A stretch of DNA of 64,000 bases, from positions 1,674,001 to 1,738,000 of the forward strand of contig OY970165.1 of the NCBI GenBank assembly GCA_963706605.1, given 5' to 3'. The notes under the pieces are model-generated. The model was not told the origin of the DNA, did not search any database, and saw only the letters and a list, made by a program, of their open reading frames with translations. Source of the DNA: VRUE01 sp963706605. GTDB taxonomy: Bacteria > Actinomycetota > Thermoleophilia > Solirubrobacterales > 70-9. A program made the translations under genes and the position numbers. The first letter of the stretch is position 1; every line of letters begins with the position of its first letter. Below are positions 9,544 to 19,976 of the stretch, piece by piece.

Positions 9544-10977
9544 ATGCCGGCCGAGACCGCAGTCCCCGTCGCCAAACCGCCCCAGATGTCGGACAACCCG
9601 GTGCGCCGGGTGGCCGACGACGTGCTCGCAGAGTGGCGGGGTCGGGGCAAGTTCCCGCCGGGGCCCGGCGACTTCAGCCTGGCGCGCACCCACCAGATCG
9701 CCCACGACCCGCTGCCGCTGCTGCTCGCCGCCTACGAAGAGCACGGCCCGATCTTCAGCATGCGCCTGCTGCACAGCCGGGTTGTCTTCATGCTGGGGCC
9801 GGAGGCCAACCACTTCGTCACGGTCGCCCAACCGCAGAACTTCCACTGGCGCGAGTCGAGCTTCGGCGACCTGATCCCGCTGCTGGGCGACGGCCTGCTG
9901 ACGATCGACGATGACTACCACGATCGCGCGCGGGCGATCATGATGCCCGCCTTTCACCGCGAACAGGTGACCTCGATGATCGACTCGATGGAGGTCGAGG
10001 CCGCGGCGGCGATCGCAACCCTGCGTCACGGTGAGGTGGTCGACGTCTACGACTGGATGCGCAATCTGGCGATGCGGATCGCGATGCGGGCGCTGCTCGG
10101 CCTCGACCCGGACGGCGCCGGCAAGGGCGCCGCCGCGGCCGAGCACTTCGAGCGAGCGCTCGGTTTCTACGGAATCGACTACCCGCTGCGCCTCCTGCGC
10201 GGCCCCGGCTCACCCTGGCGCAAGCTCGTCGCGTCGCGCAAGGTTCTGGACGAGATCGTCTTCGGTGAGATCGCTCGCCGCAGGGCGGCGCCGGACCCAG
10301 ACAGCCGCGACATCCTCAGCCTCCTGCTCGGCGCCCGCGGCGAAGCCGGCGAGGCCTTCACCGACCGCGAGGTGCGCGACCAGGTGATGACCTTGATGTT
10401 CGCCGGCCACGACACCTCGACCTCGACCCTGACCTTCATGATGCACGAGCTCGCCCGCCACCCCGAGGTGGTGGAGCGACTCTGCGAGGAGCAGGACCGG
10501 GTGCTCGCCGGCGAGGCTCCGACGGTCGATCAGCTCGAGCGCGAGATGCCCTACCTCGAGATGGTCCTCGATGAGGTGCTGCGCCTCTACCCGCCGGCCT
10601 GGATCGGCCCCCGCCGCGCCGTCCGCGAGTTCGAGTTCGGCGGCTGCACGGTGCCCAAGGGTGCCTACGTCAACTACTGCTCCTGGGCCAGCCATCGCAT
10701 CCCGGAGGTCTTCCCGGAGCCGGAGGCATTCATCCCGGAGCGTTTCACCCGCGAGCGCAAGGCGGCGCTGCCGCGCGGCGCCTATGTCCCCTTCGGCGGC
10801 GGCCAGCGGATCTGCATCGGCAAGCGCTTCGGCCAGACCGAGGTGAAGCTGGTGGCGACGATGCTGCTGCAGCGGTTGCGCCTCGACGCCCTGCCAGGGC
10901 GGACGATGACGGTGCGGCAGATGCCGACCCTCTCGCCCAAGGGCGGCCTCCGCATGCGGATACTGCCCCGCGTCTGA
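9544..10977 (+). CDS. Cytochrome P450
   Basis: A 477-residue P450 monooxygenase. The heme-binding loop FGGGQRICIGKRF starts at residue 417 with the proximal Cys at 424; the I-helix shows AGHDTSTS near 287-294; the ExxR motif is in LDEVLRLYPP. The sequence resembles CYP class-I-like bacterial enzymes with a long N-terminus; the substrate is unknown and no ferredoxin gene is adjacent. ATG 9544 is preferred because TAGGAT (9531-9536), built on the rlmN stop codon, ends 7 nt upstream. Confidence 0.92.
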   Translation: MPAETAVPVAKPPQMSDNPVRRVADDVLAEWRGRGKFPPGPGDFSLARTHQIAHDPLPLLLAAYEEHGPIFSMRLLHSRVVFMLGPEANHFVTVAQPQNFHWRESSFGDLIPLLGDGLLTIDDDYHDRARAIMMPAFHREQVTSMIDSMEVEAAAAIATLRHGEVVDVYDWMRNLAMRIAMRALLGLDPDGAGKGAAAAEHFERALGFYGIDYPLRLLRGPGSPWRKLVASRKVLDEIVFGEIARRRAAPDPDSRDILSLLLGARGEAGEAFTDREVRDQVMTLMFAGHDTSTSTLTFMMHELARHPEVVERLCEEQDRVLAGEAPTVDQLEREMPYLEMVLDEVLRLYPPAWIGPRRAVREFEFGGCTVPKGAYVNYCSWASHRIPEVFPEPEAFIPERFTRERKAALPRGAYVPFGGGQRICIGKRFGQTEVKLVATMLLQRLRLDALPGRTMTVRQMPTLSPKGGLRMRILPRV

Positions 10978-11025
10978 CGTGCCGGTAGTTGAGCACCCAT
11001 AGTGTCCGTGAACAACCGGCACGTC
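10976..11025. repeat. 50-bp palindrome, degenerate copy
   Basis: Same length, same outer arms (GACGTGCCGGT and ACCGGCACGTC after one mismatch) as the perfect copies, but the inner ~10 nt of each arm have diverged and no longer pair. It overlaps the P450 stop and ends 26 nt before the metallophosphoesterase ATG. A TAGTGT -10-like box (11000-11005) has arisen at its centre. Confidence 0.85.
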
Positions 11026-11051
11026 CCCTCGATCTGGGGGAGGATCCAGGT

Positions 11052-12299
11052 ATGCGAGCCCTTGTCATCTCCGACACCCACTTCGGCGCCTGGACCGGCC
11101 GCGACCTGCTGCGCGAGGAGCGCTATCTGGAACGGTTGGCGCCGCAGCTGGAGGGGATCGACGAGCTGATCTTCCTCGGCGACCTCTTCGACTTCCTCTT
11201 CGGCTCGGTCGGGGACGCGGTTGACGCCTCGGACGGGCTGCTGCGGCTGATTGCCGAGAAGCTGCCCGGCAGGCGGCTGGTCTTCCTCGCCGGCAACCAC
11301 GATCACCACCTCGTCCACCGCGACGCCGAGAATCGAGTGGAGGCACAGCTCGCCTCCGGCCTGTCGCCGATGGATCTCGCCGAAGCCCACAGGCTCTCCG
11401 CTCCCGACAGGCCGGGGCCCGGCTTCTTCCGCTCCTTCCTGGCCAGGCGACTGACCGGGGTCGAGATCGAGATCGCCTACCCGGCATATCGCTTCGCCGA
11501 CGTCCTCTGCACCCATGGCCACTACCTCGATCCGCACGCCCGCCTGGCCGGCTCGCGCGGCGACCGGCTGTTGACCCGGACGCTGTGGGGGATCGCCACC
11601 GGCGGGCCCGAGGACCCGAAGACGATCGAGGACTACGAGTCGGTGATCACGCTGCTCACCGAGTGGCTCTACATCGCGGCTCAGATGCCGCACGGAACCC
11701 ACGCCCAGCGGAACGTCTTCCGCGCCGCGCAACGGGTGGGGCGGCTGGGATCGGCTCTCGGGCTGCCGGTCCGGGGCGCCAGGCGGCTTGTTGCCGAGCT
11801 GCGCGACCGGGGCGTCGGTGAGGGCTCTGTGGATGTGGCGCTGCCCAGCGAGGAGCACTTCGATGCCGTGGTTCGCGCCGAGGCGGAGCGGCAGAGCCGT
11901 GAGCAGCCGGCGCCTGAAGCCGCCTGGCCGCGGCCCGCCTACCCGGCCGCCAGCGTCGTCTCGCCCAGCGATCCCTCCGAGCACGCGTTGGAGGCCTTCG
12001 CCCAGGTGGTCGACAACCTCGGCTGGAACTGCGAGGCGGACAGGATCGTCTTCGCCCACACTCACCAGCCGTTGACCGACGTCCGCTCCAGCCGCGACTC
12101 GCGCACCCGCTATTGGAACACCGGCTCCTGGATCTACGAGCCCGACCTCGGCTCGCGCCAGGCCTACGCTCGCTACCTGCGCTACGCCTGGCCTGGTACG
12201 GCCATCGTGATCGACGACGAAGAGCCCGAGCCGCGCCTGGTGGAGCTGCTCGCCGACCTCAACCCGCTGAACGGGGGCGCCGGGATGCCGAAGCAATGA
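11052..12299 (+). CDS. Metallophosphoesterase
   Basis: A 415-residue calcineurin-like phosphoesterase: VISDTHFGAW (D, H), FLGDLFDFLFG, LAGNHDHHL, CTHGHYLDPH and FAHTHQPL, covering all metal-binding motifs of the superfamily. A helical insert lies between the GNHD and final GHTH-like motifs. Substrate unknown; the layout is reminiscent of UDP-2,3-diacylglucosamine hydrolase but far from it. ATG 11052 has GGGGGAGG 8 nt upstream. The stop overlaps the next small gene (ATGA). Confidence 0.85.
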   Translation: MRALVISDTHFGAWTGRDLLREERYLERLAPQLEGIDELIFLGDLFDFLFGSVGDAVDASDGLLRLIAEKLPGRRLVFLAGNHDHHLVHRDAENRVEAQLASGLSPMDLAEAHRLSAPDRPGPGFFRSFLARRLTGVEIEIAYPAYRFADVLCTHGHYLDPHARLAGSRGDRLLTRTLWGIATGGPEDPKTIEDYESVITLLTEWLYIAAQMPHGTHAQRNVFRAAQRVGRLGSALGLPVRGARRLVAELRDRGVGEGSVDVALPSEEHFDAVVRAEAERQSREQPAPEAAWPRPAYPAASVVSPSDPSEHALEAFAQVVDNLGWNCEADRIVFAHTHQPLTDVRSSRDSRTRYWNTGSWIYEPDLGSRQAYARYLRYAWPGTAIVIDDEEPEPRLVELLADLNPLNGGAGMPKQ

Positions 12300-12427
12300 C
12301 GGTGCTTGCAGCAGAGGCATGGCCCGCGGTCTTCGGCGGCCTGATCCCGATCATCGGTCTCGCGGCGATCGGCTACCTGATCGTCCGCGCGGTACGCGAC
12401 AACGGCGAAGAGGACGACGACGAGTAA
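12296..12427 (+). CDS. 43-residue single-pass membrane protein
   Basis: A short gene beginning in the ATGA overlap with the metallophosphoesterase. The protein has one hydrophobic helix (VFGGLIPIIGLAAIGYLIV) and an acidic tail ending GEEDDDE. Translational coupling implies a function with the phosphatase, perhaps as a membrane anchor; this is inference. Confidence 0.6.
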   Translation: MTVLAAEAWPAVFGGLIPIIGLAAIGYLIVRAVRDNGEEDDDE

Positions 12428-12478
12428 CGGGCCGGTGAACGGGTAGCAGGGCGGAAACCCGATCCCAAGGAGCCGAAC

Positions 12479-13081
12479 ATGCACAAGCTCAGGCCTTCTC
12501 GCCACCTCCCGGTCGTCGGCACGGCGGCGTCGATCGCGGTGCTCGCCTGCGGCGCGATCGCCCTGGCAGCCGGGAATGCGACGGATTCGAAAGCGCCAAA
12601 GGTTAAGGTCAAGTGCCCGAGCCGGGTGACCAGTGGCAAGAAGGTGACCTGCAAGCTGATCGGCAGGTTGCCACAGGGGCCGCCGGGGCCGAAAGGACCG
12701 CAGGGGCCAAAAGGCCCGAAAGGCGAGAAAGGCGCGAAAGGTGACACCGGCGCGAAAGGCCCGGCGGGCCCAGCTGGGGTCTCCGGCTACGAGGTCGTCA
12801 GCCAGACCTTCGCAGGAGTCTTCATCGAAAACAGCGGCGGCATGCGCGGTCTCAGCGAAGTGAAAACCGTCGCCTGCCCAGCCGGCAAACGGGTGATCGG
12901 CGGTGGGACCGACCTCGGCACGAATGCAGGCCAAAACGGACAGCAGCGACAGGTCACGGTCTCGCTCAGCGGCCCGAACGGGGCCGGCACCGGCTGGTCG
13001 GTGCAGCTCTTCAACAACTCGACCACGATCGATACCTCGATCGACCTCAAGGTCTACGCGATCTGCGCGAGCGCCAACTGA
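12479..13081 (+). CDS. Secreted collagen-like repeat protein
   Basis: A 200-residue protein with an N-terminal signal or anchor helix (AASIAVLACGAIALAAG), a lysine-rich linker with two cysteines (KCPSRVTSGKKVTCK), about 11 Gly-X-Y triplets (residues ~65-99, rich in GPKG/GEKGAKGDTG) and a C-terminal globular domain with two Cys (VACPAGKRVIGGGT, VYAICASAN). Collagen-like triplets in bacteria form triple helices on the cell surface; here the run is short. ATG 12479 follows AAGGAG at 12468-12473. Followed by a nested inverted repeat. Confidence 0.8.
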   Translation: MHKLRPSRHLPVVGTAASIAVLACGAIALAAGNATDSKAPKVKVKCPSRVTSGKKVTCKLIGRLPQGPPGPKGPQGPKGPKGEKGAKGDTGAKGPAGPAGVSGYEVVSQTFAGVFIENSGGMRGLSEVKTVACPAGKRVIGGGTDLGTNAGQNGQQRQVTVSLSGPNGAGTGWSVQLFNNSTTIDTSIDLKVYAICASAN

Positions 13082-13112
13082 GCCAGCAAGAGCAACCCAG
13101 CTCAATCGAAAG

Positions 13113-13241
13113 CAAGTAGTCCGACAAGCGCCCCTCCCGCGGGTGGCGGGGCAGGGGGTACCGCCCTGAGGAAGCTTTAGCTACCGGAAGGGCGGTGGGT
13201 CCCCTGCCCCGACAGGACCCGCGGGCCAGGACGTCAGGCGA

Positions 13242-13248
<7 letters not shown>
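13113..13248. repeat. Nested four-stem inverted repeat
   Basis: Four collinear complementary pairs: 13113-13121/13240-13248 (CAAGTAGTC), 13136-13144/13217-13225 (CCCGCGGGT), 13147-13157/13201-13211 (CGGGGCAGGGG) and 13160-13167/13189-13196 (ACCGCCCT). It fills the convergent gap between the collagen-like gene and glnN and includes the last codons of glnN. It may act as a bidirectional terminator, although no T-tract is seen. Confidence 0.8.
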
Positions 13249-15389
<2,141 letters not shown>

Positions 15390-15568
15390 CGCTGTGTCAG
15401 TCCCTCGCTTGCGGCGCGCCCGGCCGGCGGGCGCGTTCGGTTACCGGTCTAACTCCCTATGTGAAGAGCCAAAAGAGCCTAATGCCAGCGCGTCGAGAAT
15501 GCCTTTGTACCCGCGTATAAGGATCGCCCAGGGGCCTTGTCCATCGGTTGAGCCGGGGGTCGGAGCGC

Positions 15569-16582
15569 TCAGCCCCGGGGGCGGCGCAGGGTCGCGATCA
15601 GACGCTCGACTGCGTCCTGATCGGGTTGCACCGGGGTGCCCCGGTGCCTCACCGCCACCCAGGTCAGCGTCGTGGCCACCGCGGCGCCGCCGACTCCGAG
15701 CGCGAAGAAGGCAAGCGGCGTGTCGATCTTGCCGACCATCCAGGCGAAGTTCATGCCGAAGAAGCCGGTCAGGAAGGTCAGCGGCAGGAAGATCGTCGCC
15801 ACCACCGTGAGCCAGTACATCGTCTCGTTCAGCCGCAGATCCATCAGCTTGGCCATCGAGTCGGCCGCGGCGTCGATGCCGTCGACCATCCGGTTGAGCT
15901 GCTCGTAGATGCGCTCGAAGTAGCGCTCGTTGTCGGGCACCAGTCCGTCGACCTGCCCGATCTCCTCGCCGATGCGCTCGAAGATCCCCCGCTGCGGGCC
16001 CAGCTGGCGCCGCATCGTCGTCAGCCGCAGGCTGATCGCCCGCAGCGTCCCCATCCGCACCCGCGCATTGCCGCCGGCGTCGCCGGTCAGGACCTGCAAC
16101 CCCTCGAGGGCCAGCTCGGTGTCGTTGAGCGCGTCGAAGGCGGTCGCGACCATCGCGTCGAGGACGGCGTAGACGATGTATTGCTCGCTGCGCCCCTCGG
16201 CGCTGTAGCCAGGGAGTAGGCCGGGCAGCGAAACCGGCTCGCGGTGGACGGTGAGCAGGTAGTCGCCGTGGACCAGGACGTTGACCTCGATCGCGCCCAG
16301 CCGGGGCGTGTCCTCGCCCTCCTGGCGGTCGGTCTCCAGGTAGCAATGGAAGGGGAAGACGACGTGTTGGCCATCGGCATGGAAGCGGCGCGAGGGCGGG
16401 CCTCCCCGTTCGAACTCGAGCAGCGGACGCATCGCGTGGGGTGGGATGTCGAGCGCCTCGCCCAGCTCCTCGCGCGGCAGCTCGGCGACGCAGAGGTCGA
16501 TCCAGAAGAAGCGCCCCTGCTCACGCAGCGCGGCGATCCGCTCGCGCTCGCTGCCCCCGAGGCCCTCAACGATCTCGCTCAT
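15569..16582 (-). CDS. CorA-family divalent metal transporter
   Basis: A 337-residue Mg2+/Co2+ channel-type protein: a large cytoplasmic N-terminal domain (about 270 residues), then two C-terminal membrane helices, the first ending in GMNFAWMVG, the GMN selectivity motif. ATG 16582 is preferred (MSEIVEGLGG); TAGCCT lies 10 nt upstream on the minus strand. A short CCGGGG/CCCCGG inverted repeat at 15553-15578 overlaps the stop and may terminate transcription. Confidence 0.88.
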   Translation of the reverse strand: MSEIVEGLGGSERERIAALREQGRFFWIDLCVAELPREELGEALDIPPHAMRPLLEFERGGPPSRRFHADGQHVVFPFHCYLETDRQEGEDTPRLGAIEVNVLVHGDYLLTVHREPVSLPGLLPGYSAEGRSEQYIVYAVLDAMVATAFDALNDTELALEGLQVLTGDAGGNARVRMGTLRAISLRLTTMRRQLGPQRGIFERIGEEIGQVDGLVPDNERYFERIYEQLNRMVDGIDAAADSMAKLMDLRLNETMYWLTVVATIFLPLTFLTGFFGMNFAWMVGKIDTPLAFFALGVGGAAVATTLTWVAVRHRGTPVQPDQDAVERLIATLRRPRG

Positions 16583-16674
16583 CGGTGGGACGAGGCTAGA
16601 GCGGACTGAGGACAGCTTGGCCGGCTCGCCCCAGATAGCCTTCGCCGGTCCCCTAACTGGAGGAATTACCCCGA

Positions 16675-18675
16675 ATGTTCGTATCCAAGGCCGCAGTCGT
16701 CGGCGGCGGCACCATGGGCGGTGAGATCGCGCAGGCGATCGCCGCATCCGACATCCCCGTCGTCGTCAAGGACATCGACCAGAAATTCGTCGACGCCGCC
16801 GTCGAGAAAGCCCGCGCCGTCACCGAGGGCCAGCTCGGCCGCCTGGTCAAGAAGGAGAAGCTGACCCAGGAGCAGGCCGACGCCCGTCTCGCCGAGGTGA
16901 TGAGCCTGATCACCGGCACGACGAGCTATGAGGACTTCGGCGACGTCGACTTCGTGATCGAGGCGGTGCCGGAGAAGATGGAGATCAAGCAGGCGGTCTT
17001 CCGCGAGATCGACGCGGCCACTCCGGGGCACGCGATCCTCACCTCCAACACGTCCTCGCTCTCGATCACCGAGATCGGCGAGGCGACGCTGCGCGCCGAC
17101 AAGGTGGTCGGCTTCCACTTCTTCTACCCGGCCTCGGTGATGCCGCTGGTCGAGGTGATCGTCGGCGAGGAGACCTCGCGCGAGACCGCCACCGCCGCCT
17201 ACAACTTCGCGCAGGCGATCAAGAAGCAGCCGATCGTCTGCGGCGAGGTCCCCGGCTTCGTCGTCAACCGCATCTTGATGGCGACGATCGGCGAGATCTG
17301 GCGCGCCCAGGAAGAGCAGGGGCTCTCCCTGAAGGCGATCGACGAGGCGATTGCCGCCGCCAAGGTCGCGCCGATGGGCCCCTTCTTCCTCATCGACCTT
17401 CTCGGCCTCGACATCGTGCTGCACGTCGCCGAGCACCTCGCCGATTCCTACGGCGAGGGCTTCTACGTTCACAAGGGATTGCAGGGCCTGGTCGGCGAAG
17501 GCAAGCTCGGCGCCAAGAGCGGCGGCGAGGGCTTCTTCTCCGAGGGTGAGCCGACGATTCCCGGTGAGGGCGAGCCCGACGCCGAGGAGCTGGTTGCGAT
17601 GTTCACCGGCCGGGCGCTGATCGAGGCCTGCCTGCTGGTCGAGGAGGGTGTCTGCTCGGTCCGGGACATCGACCTCGGGATGATGGCCGGCGCCGGTCTC
17701 GATCCCCGCAGGGGTCTCTTCCCACCCTTCTGGAAAGCCGACCTGGAGGGGCTCGACACGGCGCTGGAGCAGATCGAGCAGCTCGAGGAGAAGTATGGCG
17801 AGCGCTTCACGGCGCCGGTGACCCTGAGGCGGCTCGTCGCCCAGGGCCGCCTCGGGTTGAAGTCCGGCCAGGGCTTCTACCCCTATCCGCAGCCCGACGA
17901 GGGCGAGCAGGCGGACACGGTGAAGCTGGAGACGCGCGGCGACGTCGCGATCGCCTGGCTCGCCAACGCGCCGATGAACGCGATCTCGCCCGACGTGATC
18001 CGTGACCTCGGCGCCGTCTGGGAGAAGGTGAAGACCTCGGAGGAGATCGGGGCGATGGTGGTCGCCTCCTCGATCCCCGTCGTATTTTCGGCCGGGGCCG
18101 ACATCAAGGCCTTCACGCAGATGGACGAAGGAGGGGGCGAGGAGCTGCTCCATAGCGCCCACGCGCTGCTGCGCGAGTTCGGCACCGACAGCGTGGCAAC
18201 GATCGCCGCCGTCAACTCGATCGCCTTCGGCGGCGGCTGCGAGCTGGCGATGGCCTGCGACGTGCGGATCGGCGCCGAGGCAGCGGTCTTCGGCCAGCCG
18301 GAGATCAAGCTGGGAATCGTCCCCGGCTTCGGCGGCACCCAGCGCCTGCCGCGCCTGGTCGGTTCCAACAAGGCGCTGGAGATGAACCTGATCGGCGACG
18401 CGATCCTCTCCGAGGAAGCGGTCGAGTACGGCATCGTCAACCGCCTCGTCCCAGACCACGAGCTGTTCGAGACGGCGCTGATGTGGGCCCGCAAGCTGGC
18501 CGGCCAGGCGCCGGTCGCCCGCGAGCAGATCAAGCGCGCCTCCCACAAGGGCGATCTCGACGAGGGCATCGAGGCCGAGAAGCAGGCATTCGCCACCGCC
18601 TTCGGCAGCGAGGACGCCAAGGAGGGCATCGCGGCCTTCTTGGGCAAGCGCACCCCCAGGTGGAGCGGCAAGTAA
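16675..18675 (+). CDS. 3-hydroxyacyl-CoA dehydrogenase / enoyl-CoA hydratase fusion
   Basis: A 666-residue bifunctional beta-oxidation enzyme. The N-terminal half is an NAD-binding 3-hydroxyacyl-CoA dehydrogenase (KAAVVGGGTMGGEIAQ, SNTSSLSITEI, VGFHFFYPA, EVPGFVVNRI) with a second C-terminal HCDH domain (~310-405). Residues ~420-666 are a crotonase (FSAGADIKAFTQM, FGGGCELAMACD, GIVPGFGGTQRLPRL). The domain order is opposite to FadB/FadJ and matches the archaeal crotonyl-CoA hydratase/3-hydroxybutyryl-CoA dehydrogenase type, so a role in short-chain or C4 metabolism is as likely as long-chain oxidation. ATG 16675 has GGAGGA upstream (16659-16664). The sirtuin gene starts at or inside its 3' end. 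Confidence 0.92.
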   Translation: MFVSKAAVVGGGTMGGEIAQAIAASDIPVVVKDIDQKFVDAAVEKARAVTEGQLGRLVKKEKLTQEQADARLAEVMSLITGTTSYEDFGDVDFVIEAVPEKMEIKQAVFREIDAATPGHAILTSNTSSLSITEIGEATLRADKVVGFHFFYPASVMPLVEVIVGEETSRETATAAYNFAQAIKKQPIVCGEVPGFVVNRILMATIGEIWRAQEEQGLSLKAIDEAIAAAKVAPMGPFFLIDLLGLDIVLHVAEHLADSYGEGFYVHKGLQGLVGEGKLGAKSGGEGFFSEGEPTIPGEGEPDAEELVAMFTGRALIEACLLVEEGVCSVRDIDLGMMAGAGLDPRRGLFPPFWKADLEGLDTALEQIEQLEEKYGERFTAPVTLRRLVAQGRLGLKSGQGFYPYPQPDEGEQADTVKLETRGDVAIAWLANAPMNAISPDVIRDLGAVWEKVKTSEEIGAMVVASSIPVVFSAGADIKAFTQMDEGGGEELLHSAHALLREFGTDSVATIAAVNSIAFGGGCELAMACDVRIGAEAAVFGQPEIKLGIVPGFGGTQRLPRLVGSNKALEMNLIGDAILSEEAVEYGIVNRLVPDHELFETALMWARKLAGQAPVAREQIKRASHKGDLDEGIEAEKQAFATAFGSEDAKEGIAAFLGKRTPRWSGK

Positions 18676-18689
18676 CGACAACCACCCGG

Positions 18690-19424
18690 GTGGAGCGGCT
18701 GGCGGAGCTGATCCGCGAGTCGAGCTGCACGGTGGCGCTTACCGGGGCGGGGGTCTCGGTGCCGTCCGGGATCCCCGACTTCCGCACGCCGGAGACCGGG
18801 CTGTGGGAGAAGGTCGACCCGATGGAGGTCGCCCACATCGACGTCTTCGAGCGCGATCCGGTCCGCTTCTGGTCCTATTACCGGCCCCGCTTCCACTCGC
18901 TCGGCGACAAACGCCCGAACGCGGCGCATGAGGTGCTGGCCGAGCTGGAGCGGAGCGGCTTGCTGGAGGGCGTGATCACCCAGAACATCGATCGCCTCCA
19001 TCGCGCCGCCGGATCGCGGAACGTGGTCGAGGTGCACGGCTCGATCGAGACCTCGACCTGCCGGGGCTGCGAGGCGTCCTACGGGATCGAGGAGGTCAAC
19101 GCCCTCTTCGGCGAGGGCGGGGTCGCTGAATGCGCCGCCTGCGGGGGAGCTGTGAAGCCGGACGTCGTCCTCTTCGGCGAGATGCTGTCGGAGGCCACGA
19201 TGCGGCGGGCCCAGGAGCTTGCCGCCCAGGCCGAGCTGATGCTCTGCGTCGGCAGCTCGCTGGTCGTCCATCCGGCGGCTGGACTGCCGGGGGTGACGTT
19301 GGCCTGCGGCGGGCAGTTGGCGATCGTCACCAAGAGCGCCACGCCCTACGACGGGGACGCCGTGCTGAAGCTGGACGGCGAGGTCGACGCGGAGCTGTCG
19401 GCGCTGCTCGCCGCCCTCGGCTAA
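18690..19424 (+). CDS. NAD-dependent protein deacylase (sirtuin)
   Basis: About 244 residues of a Sir2 protein: TGAGVSVPSGIPDFR (NAD site), TQNIDRLH, VEVHGS with the catalytic His, zinc ligands CRGC and CAAC, then GEMLSE and CVGSSLVVHPAA. It removes acyl groups from lysines using NAD. GTG 18690 is used; GTG 18660 in the same frame would overlap the upstream stop by 16 nt and is possible. Tight linkage to the acyl-CoA enzyme suggests control of acylated beta-oxidation enzymes, which is inference. Confidence 0.88.
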   Translation: MERLAELIRESSCTVALTGAGVSVPSGIPDFRTPETGLWEKVDPMEVAHIDVFERDPVRFWSYYRPRFHSLGDKRPNAAHEVLAELERSGLLEGVITQNIDRLHRAAGSRNVVEVHGSIETSTCRGCEASYGIEEVNALFGEGGVAECAACGGAVKPDVVLFGEMLSEATMRRAQELAAQAELMLCVGSSLVVHPAAGLPGVTLACGGQLAIVTKSATPYDGDAVLKLDGEVDAELSALLAALG

Positions 19425-19780
19425 CCCGCAGAAGCCGAGCCGGCGGCAGCCGGCGAGCCGAGGAGGGGGCGTATGTCCTGTGCGCTGCACCCTGCGGCGA
19501 TCGCTCGGTACTGCGGCTCGTCCACGCCCACGCTGCGGGCGCAGAGTTCCCTTGCCTCCATGCCGCAGGCCTGGATCAGCTCCGCGCCCGTGCGCCCGGC
19601 CACAGAGACTCGGATGCACCCTGACGCCGGCGGCGGCTGGCTGTCTCTGGAAGTTGCGAAGAGCAGGGCCGCGAGCGCGACGAGAGTCACCGCGAGCCCG
19701 GCGGCGACGACGTTGCGCTCGCGCTTCGTCAATCGTCGCAGGGGAGTGTTGACGCGGTTGAAATGTCCTTCGAGCGGCAT
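19421..19780 (-). CDS. Single-pass membrane protein of unknown function
   Basis: A 119-residue protein: a basic N-terminus (NTPLRRLTKRERN), one membrane helix (VVAAGLAVTLVALAALLFA) and an outside domain with four Cys (GCIRVSVAGRTG, ACGMEARELC, AAGCS). The pattern suggests a disulfide-stabilised exported domain. TAGCCT ends 7 nt before the ATG on the minus strand. The 3' end overlaps the sirtuin stop by 4 nt. No family recognised. Confidence 0.6.
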   Translation of the reverse strand: MPLEGHFNRVNTPLRRLTKRERNVVAAGLAVTLVALAALLFATSRDSQPPPASGCIRVSVAGRTGAELIQACGMEARELCARSVGVDEPQYRAIAAGCSAQDIRPLLGSPAAAGSASAG

Positions 19781-19976
19781 CGGGGGCAGGCTAACGGCTC
19801 ATCCCGGAGCGCGAACCCTCCAATGTGGCGAACCGCTTGGGCCGATCTTTAGACAGCTGTACGTGGTGGTGCCTGGACCGCGACGGCAGGCTTACGGGCA
19901 ATTCATTGGGCGCGTGGTGCCGGCGGCGGTTCTTTCGCGATCGGCGGCCCTCAACAAGAAAGGAAACACCGGATCT

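Noticed and set aside
12690..12780. A tandem DNA repeat in the collagen-like gene
   Set aside because: The triplet pattern is at the protein level (Gly-X-Y); the DNA copies differ and do not form an independent repeat element.
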